A stretch of 64,000 nt of DNA, taken from Wyeomyia smithii. Its lineage: Eukaryota; Arthropoda; Insecta; Diptera; Culicidae. The DNA lies in NCBI RefSeq assembly GCF_029784165.1, contig NC_073694.1, forward strand, positions 163,630,342-163,694,341. The letters run 5' to 3'. Position 1 is the stretch's first letter. Every line of letters begins with the position of its first letter. The notes beneath the pieces are model-generated. The model was given only the letters and a program-made list of their open reading frames with translations. It did no database searches and was not told where the DNA came from. Position numbers and translations under genes: made by a program. Below, piece after piece: positions 20,742 through 32,040 of the stretch.

Positions 20742-20780
20742 ACTGACTCTGCTGATCGTCTAGCGCATTGTATTTATAAA
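20742..20780 (-). promoter_or_regulatory. TATA + initiator promoter, probably of the peroxidase gene
   Basis: On the minus strand TTTATAAATA occupies 20780-20771, and TCAGT follows with its A at 20744, about 34 bases downstream of the TATA start. This is a good insect TATA/Inr pair. CCAAT occurs inverted near 20897 (ATTGG on the plus strand). It points toward the peroxidase exons 300 bp away, so it probably drives that gene. Confidence 0.5.
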
Positions 20781-20789
20781 GTCACGAGC

Positions 20790-21530
20790 GATGGCGCGCA
20801 GTCGCGAGGCATCGGCAAGTCGGTCAACGCGAAACACACCCCGCCACGCAGTGGTGCATCACCAAGTGGCTGCACAAGCCACCACCACCACTGCTATTGG
20901 TTCATTCCACGCAGAAGAGGCAACGCGGTAACTCGGAAAAGGGACCCTCCCGGATCATGAAACCACGGCTATGATTCCTCGCGGCCATACATTTTGTCGT
21001 CATCCATCTTCAAACTGACGGTCGCCATGATCCACGGGCTCCCCGCTCCGCTGCAGTTCCGCAAGCGGAGTACCAAAGCCCTGCTAGATTGCAGACGACT
21101 GTTATTAGATCAAGAGTAGCGGTTTCCGCTAGCAGGTCCGATAATTTAGGCATCAATAGCAGGGGACGGGCAACAAAGTTCGATTGAAATTAGCGAGATT
21201 TTTTTTTCTCCGTCATGTTTATGCCTGGCGAAAGGCCGCCGAGGTAGTTTTCACTCGGATGTCGGATGTCGGCTGGTTAGTGGTAAAGTGTTTAATTTCC
21301 CTCCTTGTCTGAATGGTGTGCTGCACTTGTAATAAGAAGTTAATGGAGTCGTTTTTTTTCGTCAAATCCTACATAATTTCATGCGTTCATAGAAAAAGAA
21401 AAGTTTTTTATCATTTTCTAATCTGTATAGATTAGCATTGTAATGAATGATTTGTATCGAGACTTTTTTGTTGAAAAAAGTGTGCAACAATTTGTTCATG
21501 ACTCAGGTGTCATAACAGAATTGAAAATTA
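20790..21530. other. Upstream region of the peroxidase gene
   Basis: 20790-21180 is GC-richer, high-complexity sequence (CACCACCACC, CCAAT on the minus strand) that may hold regulatory sites. No ORF or repeat is recognised. 21200-21530 becomes AT-rich. Confidence 0.3.
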
Positions 21531-21539
21531 TAAAAAATG

Positions 21540-21876
21540 CAGTGGTGTAGCGTGAACGAGTGACACCCTTTCGGGAAACTTGGGTGTCACCCCCACCAGG
21601 TTGCACTGAAATCATTTTGTTATCAACAATTATGAGAGTTAGTTACGTTCGTTTTCAATTGCACTAATTTTTTTAAAAAACTGATTGAAAAATTGCCCAT
21701 TTTTGAAAAATTTGTTGAGATTATACTCTTGAAAGGAAACTTATATAATTTTCGAGGGATTCACGACCTACATCTAATTGATAGTTCATCTCACGGATAT
21801 CACCCTTTTGAAGGTGAAACGTATGAAAAATTTCCTCATGGGCCGCCCCCGCCGTCCTCACCACGCTACACCAGTG
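21540..21876. mobile_element. hAT-type MITE with perfect 8-bp target duplication
   Basis: The 337-bp unit has terminal inverted repeats CAGTGGTGTAGCGTG and CACGCTACACCAGTG (one mismatch). It is flanked by AAAAAATG at 21532-21539 and 21877-21884. CAGTG ends and an 8-bp duplication are diagnostic of hAT elements. Just inside the left end is a hairpin, GTGACACCC...GGGTGTCAC. There is no transposase, so it is non-autonomous. Confidence 0.85.
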
Positions 21877-22159
21877 AAAAAATGTATAAAATATAAAATT
21901 ACCAAGTTTGGGTCTTAAGATAATTTTGTATTTATGAAGCTCATTTCATTGAAAACTAGAAAATTGAAACTAGAAAAATAACTGAGTTCCACTGATTATT
22001 CTCTGTACTATTGATGTAATTCTTGTAGCATCTTAAATCTGCTCTGTAAAAAAAAACTTGAATGTTACATTCGTAAAAATATCTTTCGAGGATGTGGTAC
22101 ATTCGAACAAATGTCTTTATAAGAAATGTCATGTTCGTGAAAATAAATTCAAATTTAAT

Positions 22160-22920
22160 AAATTCAAAAATTTAGCTCGATAATCGCTGAACGCCAAACG
22201 CTAAACCCACATTAGCGGAACTTTCGCTAATCGCTAACTTATTAATATGTAAATAGTCACATCGCTATATTTATTGCTCGTGTTTTATATGTTTTCACCA
22301 CATTGATCTTTTGTGGTAAAACAAACGAAAACAAATACTTTTTAGAGCTATGTATTTATAATGAGAGGTTCACAAAACGTTGTTCATACTTGTTTCTGAA
22401 AAAATAAAGAAAAATAAAAAGCAACAAAAGTTATTCAGCTTGATTAAAAATAAATACTTCCAGGAATGTTTTTTATAAAAATTTAATTATTATCTGGATC
22501 GGAAAAGTAAAGCCAAAGTTGTCATAATTTCAAGCGCATTGCAATTTATAAAATTATTGCCGAAAATTTAATCTAGACCTTGAGCTTGTTCTTCAAAATG
22601 CTGCTGTGGCTTGTGCGATAACTGGGACTCCATTCTAGGGTAACAAGACGTTCCAAAAGTAACTTTCGCAGTAAAGTATTTTCGATTTTTGAAATAATTT
22701 ACGTACGCCATCAGCAATTCACAGTTTTTCTAAATAGTTCTATTGTCGCTTCTCTACGAAATTTAGCGAATTAGCGATTAGCGTTTCGAAGGCCAACATT
22801 TTCGCGACGCTAACAGTTTCGCTAACCAGCTCAAAAATTAGCGAAATCGCTAAACCGCTAACTAAATATTAGCGTCGCTAATTAGCGATTAGCGAATTAG
22901 CGGAATGGTGCCCACCACTG
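22160..22920. mobile_element. hAT-like fragment with TTAGCG subterminal repeats
   Basis: The right end reads GGTGCCCACCACTG (22907-22920). Its complement, CAGTGGTGGGCACC, is a typical hAT terminus. The last 170 bp are packed with TTAGCG/CGCTAA words, and the same words occur inverted at 22170-22240. No matching left CAGTG terminus is found, so the left end is degraded. Confidence 0.45.
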
Positions 22921-23444
22921 GTTTTCAGGATATCGTTATTCAATCGCGCACTACTAATTTAATCTATATTTTTAAGCACGATTGACAGTCAGGAAGTTTG
23001 CATAGGTTTTTTTTCAATTTCTCAATTTTCCCGTGCATCAGTAACAACATTATTTTTCAGACATACAGTTAGGTTTGATTACCTGCTTTTTCGGTTGTTA
23101 TTTAGTTGACGTCCGGACAAAAAACCAGTGCCAGAATATAGTACCCAGAAACTGCTCCGGTCATTTTATGCTATCAGTTTTTTATCTTAACTAGTGAGTT
23201 AGACATATTCAATTACAACAGGGCCAGTACAAAAAATGATTGAATATGGTGCAAAAACAGCGCGTTGGATTGGTATCATTCTCTAAGCGATAATTTTTGA
23301 ACATTGTAATGTGTAACTAGAGAAAAACATTTAAAAAAAAGTTCTGAGTAAAAATGTCAAAATACTCAAACGTTCAAAAATGTTTTGTTTTTCATTTTAC
23401 TATCATCAAATTTTGACAGATTGTAGCACATATTTCCAAAAGAT

Positions 23445-23592
23445 TTAACCCTCTTGTGCCCAATGCCGCCATTTGGCGGGCTTCAGTCAAATCTCTATGA
23501 AGCTTCCATAAATACTTAAAAAGTGTTTATAATGATTCAAAATGATTTTACCGAAGCCCGTCTAGAAATTAACTTGGGCACTAGAGGGTTAA
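23445..23592. mobile_element. TTAA-flanked piggyBac-like MITE
   Basis: TTAACCCTCTTGTGCCCAA at the left and TTGGGCACTAGAGGGTTAA at the right form a 19-bp inverted repeat with one mismatch, including TTAA on both sides. TTAA target sites followed by CCC are characteristic of piggyBac elements. It is about 140 bp long with no ORF. Confidence 0.7.
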
Positions 23593-24199
23593 CAAAATAA
23601 TACTTTTTGAAATATTTTATGTTTTGTGGCAATTTAATAACAGAATTATACCGTTTCTTCAAAACATAGTGTATAGTATAACCTGAAGTATGATTTTCGG
23701 GAAGGAAGTAGTACAGCTACAGCAATTCCTGAACAGCGAGACGATGTTATCTTAGGAATTGTTTCTGAACATATAGTATCTCAGAAATTGTTTCTAAACA
23801 TGTGTATCTTAGGAATTGTTTCTTAACATGTGTCTTATTTTTAGATTTGCGGAAAGCATTTGATACTTTGAACCACTCCATCCTATTGAATAAACTCGAA
23901 AGTTATGGAATTGGGGGCTTTTGAACGACATAATCCGTAGCTATCTCCCAGCAAGAAAACAGTTTGTTTCTATTGACCTTTGCAAAAGTTCTCTGATGCC
24001 TAATGCAGTGGGCGTGCTGCAAGAAAGTTATATAGGTATCTCTTTCTTTTGTACAGGCTCCGGTTGATGGGGATTCTACGCCCATTTGCAGACGATACTG
24101 CTCTTTTTTATCCACATCGTGATGTTGGACTTATAGTACGGCACATGAGCAGTGATTTGTAAACTCTTTCAGATTTTCAAAAGCAACTCACCCTCACTT

Positions 24200-24548
24200 A
24201 GCGGGGGCCTAGCGTGGTTGGTAACGTCTCCGCCAACCACGCTCGACGCCTGGGTTCGAATCCCACCGCCGACATAGGTGTCGATGGTTGTGAGGTGGCG
24301 TGATCCACTCACAACCAACCCAACTGGTCTAGATTCAATTCTAGCCGACACCGGGAGATTTTCTTAGGCAAAAAATCTCTGGGATCACGCCTTCCATCGC
24401 ATGAGGAAGTAAAGCCGTTGGCGCCGGTCCGTGAATCAACGGGTCGTGAGTAAGAGTCCTGGGTGGAGTCGCCTCCCCGGGCGTCGGTGATTGGCACAAG
24501 AACAGTGGCGGAACTAGACCGACGGTAAATAAGCGAGAATAAAAAAAA
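24200..24548 (+). mobile_element. Dimeric tRNA-derived SINE (Twin-like) with target duplication
   Basis: An A-box-like TAGCGTGGTTGG (24210-24221) and B box GGGTTCGAATCCC (24252-24264) mark a tRNA-related head. A second B-like motif, AGATTCAATTCTA (24331-24343), suggests a second tRNA module, as in the dimeric Twin SINE known from mosquitoes. It ends in AATA10 and is flanked by AACT(C/T)ACCCTCACTT (24185-24199 and 24549-24563, one mismatch). The insertion target is the dead RT gene. Confidence 0.75.
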
Positions 24549-25532
24549 AACTTACCCTCACTTGATCCTTTAAAAAAAATGTATGTTTTTTCCATTCTTC
24601 TGAAATGCAACAGCATGAAAACGTTATGCTAAATTCATGTTTAATCGAGGAAGTTATATCATTTAAATACTTGAGGTTGATCTTGGACCTAACACTTTGT
24701 TGGTCTGAACATATCAACCATACCGAAAAACGGTACTATGACATGTTCGGCAGTTTAACAATGAAGAGAAGAATATGTTTTGTTTCAAGCGCGTGTTAGC
24801 ATTTTTAAATTCTAAAGGCTTTGTATGCATGAAATTTTGCAATTTTGTCCGAATCCATACATAACCCCCAATCCAATTCCGTAGCACTTACGGAAGTGTC
24901 ACTGAGTCGGTGGCTTGCCATTAAATAAAACCACATCATCAATATCCTTTCTAATATTACTAAGCTACGGTAAAGATGGGCGTGGCCAGAATGATGGCTA
25001 TCGGGTCTACATCATCTTCAGATTAGTACAAATGATACTTCCATACATTGTTCTAAGTTGAAGTGATAGGCATCAGTCTGCAATCTACGAAATATACCGT
25101 GCTTACGCTACGCTACGCTACGCTGAAAATACTAAATATATCGAAAAGAAAGTTTCTTATATGTGTGGAGCACTGCACCGAGTATGTTACTTTCTGTCAC
25201 ATAACATTCTTTTAAAATTTTACTTTGCCGTGCTTCAACTATCTTATCATCGCTTGGGATGGGTTTGCAAAGCATCCTCGAGGAAACTTCGAACGCTTCA
25301 AAACAGATGCTCAAAAATTATATTTAATAAACAATTGTTATTTCCTACTTTAAAGCTCCTTTCCGATAACCCTCACAATGTTCTTCCTATCAATGGCCTT
25401 TGCGATCTGCAAACTAACATGTTTGTTCGACACATTCGCCATAGCGAAAATTTCCACCATTCAATTCAGTTACTTCCTGATGGCTACATTTATCCTACTA
25501 GAGACGCAAGTAATTTGCGATTCTTGAGAGTA

Positions 25533-26465
25533 CCATAAACTGGGGTGACTTTGATCACTTTTTTGATTGTATCTCAAATATTTTCAGAATATACTGAAAA
25601 CAATATTGTTTGATATTTTTAAAATAAGTACTGGCATGTATTGAGAAAGATACAGTCACTACTTCGAATGTTTAGTAACAATTTTGCTGTTTTTAAATAT
25701 GCTCTAAACATTTTACACCAATCATCATTCCGGGGTGACTTTGATCACTTCATTATTTTTAAGAATTTGGAGTAACGCTTTGCTACTTTCACTAAATCAA
25801 ACAGCCTAAAACGACTTAAACGAGCTCAGAAATATGGAAAGCAATTTTGAGGCCATTCACATTCTACGTGAACAGTTTATGTTGGCGAATGTCCAAGATT
25901 CATACAAAATTTTTAGAATATATATGAATGAAAATCCACTGAGAGGGAAGGTGGTCTAAAATCATCAAAAAACAGTCCACGTAAAATATGACTTATGCAA
26001 TTGTACCAATTTGCATGTTACTTCACGTCTTGGGTTTCTGTTAAGGAGAAATATGTAATACGCTGTGGAGATTATTGGGACTCAACATTGCCTTCGAGGA
26101 AAAACTTGCAAAAATAACAATGAAATGCATTGTTATAATATTTTTTGCTCTTGAGAACTAGTCTGGGAACAAAATAAAAAAACTTTACGTATTGCAGCTT
26201 GTTGTTTCGAATCTGCTTGAACCGATTGTTTGTATGCAACAAAAATCGCCAAAAATACACTTTATTTTCGATTAATATTTTAGCATGAAAAACACTATTA
26301 AAATAGCAGGAAATTCATGAATAGTAGCAGTGCAGACATATATCCACACAATCAGTGAAGATTACGACAAATCCCAAGCACTACGAGCGCTTTTTTACCA
26401 CATTTTCGAAAAAGAGGTACTGTGGTCAAAGTCATCCCGGTGATCAAAGTCACCCCAGTTTACGG
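25533..26465. mobile_element. 933-bp TA-flanked MITE inside the RT pseudogene
   Basis: Inverted ends CCATAAACTGGGGTGAC and GTCACCCCAGTTTACGG are flanked by TA (25531-25532 and 26466-26467). The word GGGGTGACTTTGATCAC recurs internally at 25735 and near the right end. Removing the element joins the two halves of the RT C-terminus almost in frame, which confirms the boundaries. It has no transposase ORF. Confidence 0.8.
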
Positions 26466-27061
26466 TACACATTGCCAACAACATTAAAGCAAATACACAA
26501 CCGTAATTGTTTTAAAATCAATCTTAAAATTTTCCTAAAGTAAAATTTCCGAGATATTCTGGATAAAAGTTCTTATGTAGGATACATTTAATTTAGTCGT
26601 GAGTTAGTCTACCAGAAACATTAATTATTTTCATGTAGCAGTAAATTAGTGAGTCTCTTAAAAGGAAATTAATTTTCACTGAGACGTCACATCACCAGAG
26701 GCTAACCCTGGCAGGGTTAGTCCGGGGTAGATAAATATTCTTTGCAAACCTGCAGAGAAGTGCATTAACTCTCAAGTTCACTAAGGCAGACAATGTGTGC
26801 AGCAGAGGAAGCGAAAAATAAGCGAACTGAACATATGATACAGAATTGGAAAAATATACCACATCCAAACGGGAACTCTATTGAAAAAATTGACACAGAA
26901 AAAAAATATAGACCGTTCCGATAATTATAAATACACTTGAGATCAACCGTCATTTCAAATAACGTGCAGTATTCAACCAAACGTTGGCTGCGTCCTGTTG
27001 TTTACATCCAAAAGAAACAGATGCTGTCATTTTTTCTAACATTTAGTGCGAAATTTTGAAA

Positions 27062-27279
27062 ATGCGTGGCCTTTCTTCCGAGCAAAGAAAGCGAATTGTG
27101 CACAAATGAGGCACCGTGAGTGGTCTTTCTATAAGAAAATTAGCCAGATAAGAAGGTATACGTGTCGGAGCAGCTCAAACCGCATTGCGGAAGTATTGTG
27201 AAGAGTGCACATTTACTGACGCCCCAAGACGTGGTAGAAAACCCGGGCCTGTTGATCCCACAATGGACAAAAAGGTTAA
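27062..27279 (+). pseudogene. Transposase N-terminus (Tc1/mariner, DD37E-like)
   Basis: From ATG 27062: MRGLSSEQRKRIVHK, a stop, then GTVSGLSIRKLAR, another stop, then IRVGAAQTALRKYCEECTF and RRGRKPGPVDPTMDKKV. This is the helix-turn-helix DNA-binding head of the transposase, ending in the GRKP linker. Two stops kill it, and an inserted element cuts it off at 27280. Confidence 0.75.
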
Positions 27280-28520
27280 CCCAAGCAACAATTGAAACAT
27301 CATAAAAAAATAAATTGTGATCATTTGTTGCACTAATGAAATTCTGAGGTTTTAAGGAACATTATTTGTTACTACGATGAAATTGTAAAGATACAAGCAA
27401 CAACTAAAGTTGAATCGCTGCTTCAGAAATCTTACACCAACAACGTAAATCGCGATGTTGAATTTGTTGTTGAAACGTGGAAACGTTATTTGAAAATCTA
27501 ACCTTCACTGGATAGACCTAGTGGGCGGAGCGTATAAGTTGCCAACGTGATGCTTGCAAGATACACAAAACAAACACACAACAATACTCCTAAAAGTTGC
27601 TGTCACGTTCTCAAGTCATGTAACAGCAACTTTTGGTTGATCGTTCGCCTTATATTTGTTTCTGAGATGAGATTATGTACTGCGTTGTAACTTTTTGCTG
27701 AGGTTCATACTGATGTCCATGTCTTCAAGGCAAGGCGAGCAGTTCACATACGGGAATGTTGTTGTTTATCATCACATCCAGGTTCTTTACAGCGCTTCAT
27801 GCAAATATTATTATCTTCACAACACACGAGAGCGAAATATTACACCTTTGTAATGTTTAAAATGTTAAATAAAATAATAACATTGCTCAGGTGACTAACT
27901 AAGGACCTTTTATTTTATCGCGCCTCTGATACTTGGACTAGAAGTCATCCAAACACCATTTTTACAATTCGGCAGAAAAAAGTGGTCTCTAAAACCAAAT
28001 GAAAAAAAAAATTGATTTGAATTTCACTATCACGCTGAAGTGCTGATGAATTCAAGAAGCAAAATAAATACTGAGCCATACACTTGCAAGAGTTTCTACA
28101 GCAAACGACGTAAATAGTAGAAACGTAAAAATTGAATAGAAATTGAAAACTGGAATTGAATCCTCATCAAATTTCTCGAAATAATCAAAGATCAATCGCT
28201 ATACAGAAAATCTTTTGTTCAACACAACGCCATTTAACTATTTCGCCCAAGTTGCTGCTACGATACATCTTCATTGCTAAAATTTGACCATGCAGCAGTT
28301 ACCATGTTGTTATCAAATTCCACGCATAAGTTCATACACATTACTGTTTCATTCTTGTAACTTGTGTTGAAACAACGAAAATGTTGCAGTTGGCTCCGCC
28401 TCCTGTGCTTTTTTTTGTCATTGTATAAGAAACTGAAATGTAGCTGCAACTTAGTTTCGCATAAGAATTTGTTGCTGTAATGCACAAAGTTCATAATCGA
28501 AACAAATTTTGCTGCTTGGG
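27280..28520. mobile_element. Long inverted-repeat MITE nested in the transposase
   Basis: The left end CCCAAGCAACAA and the right end TTTTGCTGCTTGGG are inverted. Further imperfect pairing extends inward: GTTGAATTTGTTGTTGAAAC near 27458 against GTGTTGAAACAACGAAAATG near 28362, and GGGCGGAGC against GCTCCGCC. It interrupts the transposase between its GRKP linker and the next conserved block. The target duplication is not clear and there is no ORF. Confidence 0.55.
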
Positions 28521-29319
28521 AAGGAATACTACAAGCGGCATCCTTCAGTATCAGTACGAGATGTGGCGAGAAAGCTTGGAACCTCGGCGTGCCAAGGGAA
28601 GAATGGGTCTGCAGACCCGTCGGAAGCAGAAGCAGCCAAAACGAAATCCAAAACAAGCTGAATCTGTGAAACCGAGAGCTCGGAAGCTTTATGACAAACT
28701 TCTGACCAAAAAAAATGGGGTGTGTTAACATGGATGACGAAACCTACATAAAACTGGACTATAAGACTCTGCCAGGACCGCAATTTTATAGATCACCGAA
28801 GGGAAAGGATGTCCCTGGACCAGTGAAAGCCATTTATCCCGAAAAATTCGGCAAGAAGGTAATTGTTTGGCAGGCCATTTGTGAATGTGGGAAAATATCT
28901 CGTCCATTCATTACGAATGACACAATGAATGGTAAAATTTACGTGAAAGAGTGTTTGCAGAAAAGGTTGTTACCCATGGTTAAGCAGCATAACAATCCTC
29001 CAATCTTCTGGCCCGATCTTGCTTCCTGCCATTACTCTAAGGATGCACTAGGGTGGTATAAAACAAATAATGTGTCCCAAAGGAGATGAATCCTCCAAAC
29101 TGCCCTGAAATTCGCCCTATTGAAACTTTTTGGGCTTTGACCAAGGCAAAGCTGAGGAAATATGTCAAACCAGCGGACAATGTTGAAAAATTTAAAAAAT
29201 ATTGGCTTAAAGTGGTAAAAGTGGTCGGAGAACACACTGTGCAAAAGCTTATGGGTAGTGTTAAGAGAAAAGTTAGAGAACTCCCGTATCCTACGAAAAA
29301 TAATCCCAACTTGAATTGA
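28521..29319 (+). pseudogene. Transposase catalytic domain remnant (Tc1/mariner, DD37E-like)
   Basis: It resumes with PSVSVRDVARKLGT (frameshifted), then MDDETYIKLDYKTLPG (first catalytic Asp), VIVWQAICECGKISRPFI, and WPDLASCHYSKDALGWY (second Asp). After a frameshift near 29065 it continues KEMNPPNCPEIRPIETFWAL (the Glu) and ends RELPYPTKNNPNLN. The WPDLASxHY signature is that of the mosquito DD37E group. The observed Asp-Glu spacing is about 35 because a few bases are missing at the frameshift. It cannot make an active enzyme. Confidence 0.8.
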
Positions 29320-29431
29320 AACTGGAAAGAAAACACTTATTATCTATATTTCAGAATAAAATGACCCGAAAAATCCTGTATTTTTTGTTTAATTCAAGAA
29401 AGAAGATGTATTTATAATTTTCGGAACAGTC

Positions 29432-30487
29432 TATACAGTGTGTATATTTTTTCTAGAATCACAATTTTACTACCTGCAACTTTGCTAAAGACATTATTTC
29501 AATCAAACAAACCAATTTTTTGACATAGGAAAATTTATCCATCAGTCACATTTTTGGTTAGGCCCTTTTGAAACAGCAGTCGTGAGTCATGAAGAGCTGA
29601 TATTAAAAAATGACCTCTTTATCAAAAAGAAACAACTGTGCAAAGTTTCAGCGAAATCATAAAGCCTGGTGAACTCGAAATTTTGAAGATGTGAGTGGAG
29701 TTAGATTTCAAATTAACAACCGATACTGAAAAAAGTATACATGTAAAAGGAATAAATTTAACACATGTGGTGGGTAACACAAATACATCTGAACTTGATA
29801 GAAATAACAATGCCTGTAATATTTTTAATATGCCAGAATGATGAAAAGTACAGAATTATATCAAATTCTTTTATCATACACATGAATGTTCAAAAGTGTG
29901 TTTTTTTAAAACATATTTATAACAAAATTTGTTATTCAATCAACAAAATATTGTACATTCTAACTAATTCTGATCTTTTTCTGCCAAAAATCTTACAAAA
30001 CTTGCTATAAACTGTAATAATCAGTGAATATTTCTAATATGAATTTTGATATTTTAACTATTAACGAGACCAAGTTTAGAACACAAGTTGATACAAAAAG
30101 TTCGTAACAAAATATCAAGATTTGTTATAATCCTGATATTTTCGACTGATCGGGTTCTAATATATTCAGCCTGGAGCCCTTTTATTATAGAACATACACC
30201 AGTAGTCAGTGCTTTTGAAACAGCTGAATAAGCTCTGTTCATGCCAGACCAGCTGCTTACTATGCGCGTGTAGAAAACCAAAAAGCGAAAAATATTTGTT
30301 TTGTTATATATCACGTATTACAGATTTTGTACAAGTATGCAATTCTATAAACGATAGCAGAAACTTTGCACAGATGTTTCCATGGAATAGAGACGCCATT
30401 ATGTGTTATGAGTTTTTTTTATTATATCTAATTTTAAGAAGGTATTATGTAAAAATAGTATTGATAATTTGATTACAAATATCGGTG
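29432..30487. other. AT-rich sequence without recognised genes
   Basis: No element boundary or ORF of coding quality is seen. The dispersed word AACTTTGCTAAAGACAT occurs near 29480 and is shared with the neighbouring foldback unit. Confidence 0.3.
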
Positions 30488-30489
30488 TT

Positions 30490-32040
30490 GGATCGGTGCA
30501 CACTGTTTCCAAAGCTGCAAAAACGTGATCGAAATTATTTTGACCCAAAAACATTGATTTTAGAGCCGTAACGTCTTCAGCAAAGTTGTTCTATTAATTA
30601 TTCTCCATGTTATAGAAGTTGCAATTCCATGATTATTCCACTCAACAGTAAAAACGAATTTTACTTTTTTTATTTTGAAATATAAAAATCCACTTTGCTC
30701 AGCAAAGTTGTAGCAATTTTTAAAAGAAACAACTTTGTGGAAGACGTCATATTTCTATCTATCTGCTTAAATGGACTTTTGTGGAGTTTTCTATAGATTA
30801 CTACTAAAACTCTTTTTTTGCGATTTACCTTTTTATAATAATTTTCTACAATTTTTGAATGTTCTACAAAATTGTTTGCTACAACGGAAAAAATAATATC
30901 TCCGAACAAAGTTTATTTTTTCTCACATGTATTTTTGGTTGTTGACGATTTTTACTAGAATAATGCGCTAATTTACACTAATTACTCTTAACTCAAAAAT
31001 AAATGATTTTGGAGTCGTAGTGTCTTCAGTAAAGTTGTTCTGTAAATTATTCCCAACTTTGTAGAAGTTGGAATTTTGTGATAAATCTACCTAAAAGTGA
31101 TGATGAAGTTTTATTTTTTTTCATTTTCGATATAAAAATTCACTTTGCTGAGTAAAGTTTTAGCAAATTTTGTAAGAAATAACTTTGTCGAAGACATTAT
31201 ATTTGTATCTGCTAATTGAAATGAACAATTGTAAAGTTTTCTCTAGAATGCCCCTTAAAATCATTTTTAGTATAACTTTTTATAGTGATTTTCTTAAATT
31301 TTTCAATGTTCTAGAATGTTGTTAACTATCATAAAACACACAAGCTTACCGAAGAAAGTTTATTTTTATCTCTTAAGTTTATTCAGTTATTAAAGATTTT
31401 TATTAGAATAATGCACTTACTTATTTAAAAATATCTGCACAGGAGACAGCGAGAGACAAATGCCTATATCTGGATCAAATGAAGTTTTACTTATACTTAA
31501 AGATAGAAAAGGTTTAGTCTGCAGATATTTGCCGATTTTAAAGATAACTGTTAGCAAATAAGTGCATTGTTTCAATAAAAATCATTAATAACCGATGAAA
31601 TATGAGAGATATAAATGAACTTTCTTCAATGAAACTGTTTGTTTTGTGATAGCAAACAACAATGTAGAACAGTGAAAAATTGTAGAAAATCACTACTAAA
31701 TGTTATATTGAAAAAATTGATTTTTAGTGGCCATCCGTGGAAAACTCCACAAAAGTCCATTTTAACAGGCAGATAGAACTATGATACCTTTGACAAAGTT
31801 GTTTCTTATAGAATATGTAACAACTTTGCCGAACAAAGTGAATTTTTATATGCAAAAATTAAAAAAGGTAAAATTGCTTCTCACTGTTAAGGGGATTAAT
31901 TACAAAATTGCAACTTCTATAAAATAGAGAATAATTAATGGATCAACTTTCCTTAAGGGACTATGGCTCTAAAATCTATTTTTTCGGGTCAAAATAATTT
32001 CGATCACGTTTTTGCAGCTTTGGAAACAGTGTGCGGTGTT
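30490..32040. repeat. Large foldback unit with tandem and inverted arms
   Basis: The left sequence CACACTGTTTCCAAAGCTGC (30499) returns inverted as GCAGCTTTGGAAACAGTGTG (32013). The two arms of roughly 480 bp stay alignable inward (GTTGCAATTCC, GGACTTTTGTGGAGTTTTC). A second direct copy of the left arm, starting near 31005, lies in the middle (GTCTTCAGTAAAGTTG, GACATTATATTTGTATCTGC). A TATCTGCA/TGCAGATA pair brackets the centre near 31432-31533. There is no ORF. Confidence 0.7.

Larger units (their letters stand above)
23830..26545 (+). pseudogene. Dead CR1/L2-like non-LTR reverse transcriptase, interrupted by two insertions
   Basis: RT pieces appear in order on the plus strand: LDLRKAFDTLNHSILLNKL at about 23838, then a degenerate GVPQG region and FADDTALF near 24085. 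After a SINE comes SFKYLRLILDLTLCWSEHI near 24657, and then ALHRVCYFLSHNILLKFYF...LRTLQNRCSKII...NVLPINGLCDLQT at 25160-25530. The C-terminal NCFKINLKIFLK follows a 933-bp MITE. The LNHSILLNKL and LQNRCSKII style and the C-terminus fit the CR1/L2 group rather than Jockey. Many stops and frameshifts are present. About 24795-25110 is an additional unrecognised stretch that ends in (ACGCT)n. Confidence 0.75.
26911..29431 (+). mobile_element. Tc1/mariner-superfamily element with 28-bp inverted ends
   Basis: The left end GACCGTTCCGATAATTATA and the right end TATAATTTTCGGAACAGTC extend to inverted repeats of about 26-28 bp (through GTATTTATAA). TA dinucleotides lie outside (26909-26910 and 29432-29433). 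The transposase relic runs between them on the plus strand, split by a 1.24-kb inverted-repeat insertion at 27280-28520. Confidence 0.8.

Noticed and set aside
24200..24280. A functional tRNA gene
   Set aside because: A and B boxes exist, but the sequence continues as a SINE with an A tail and target duplication.
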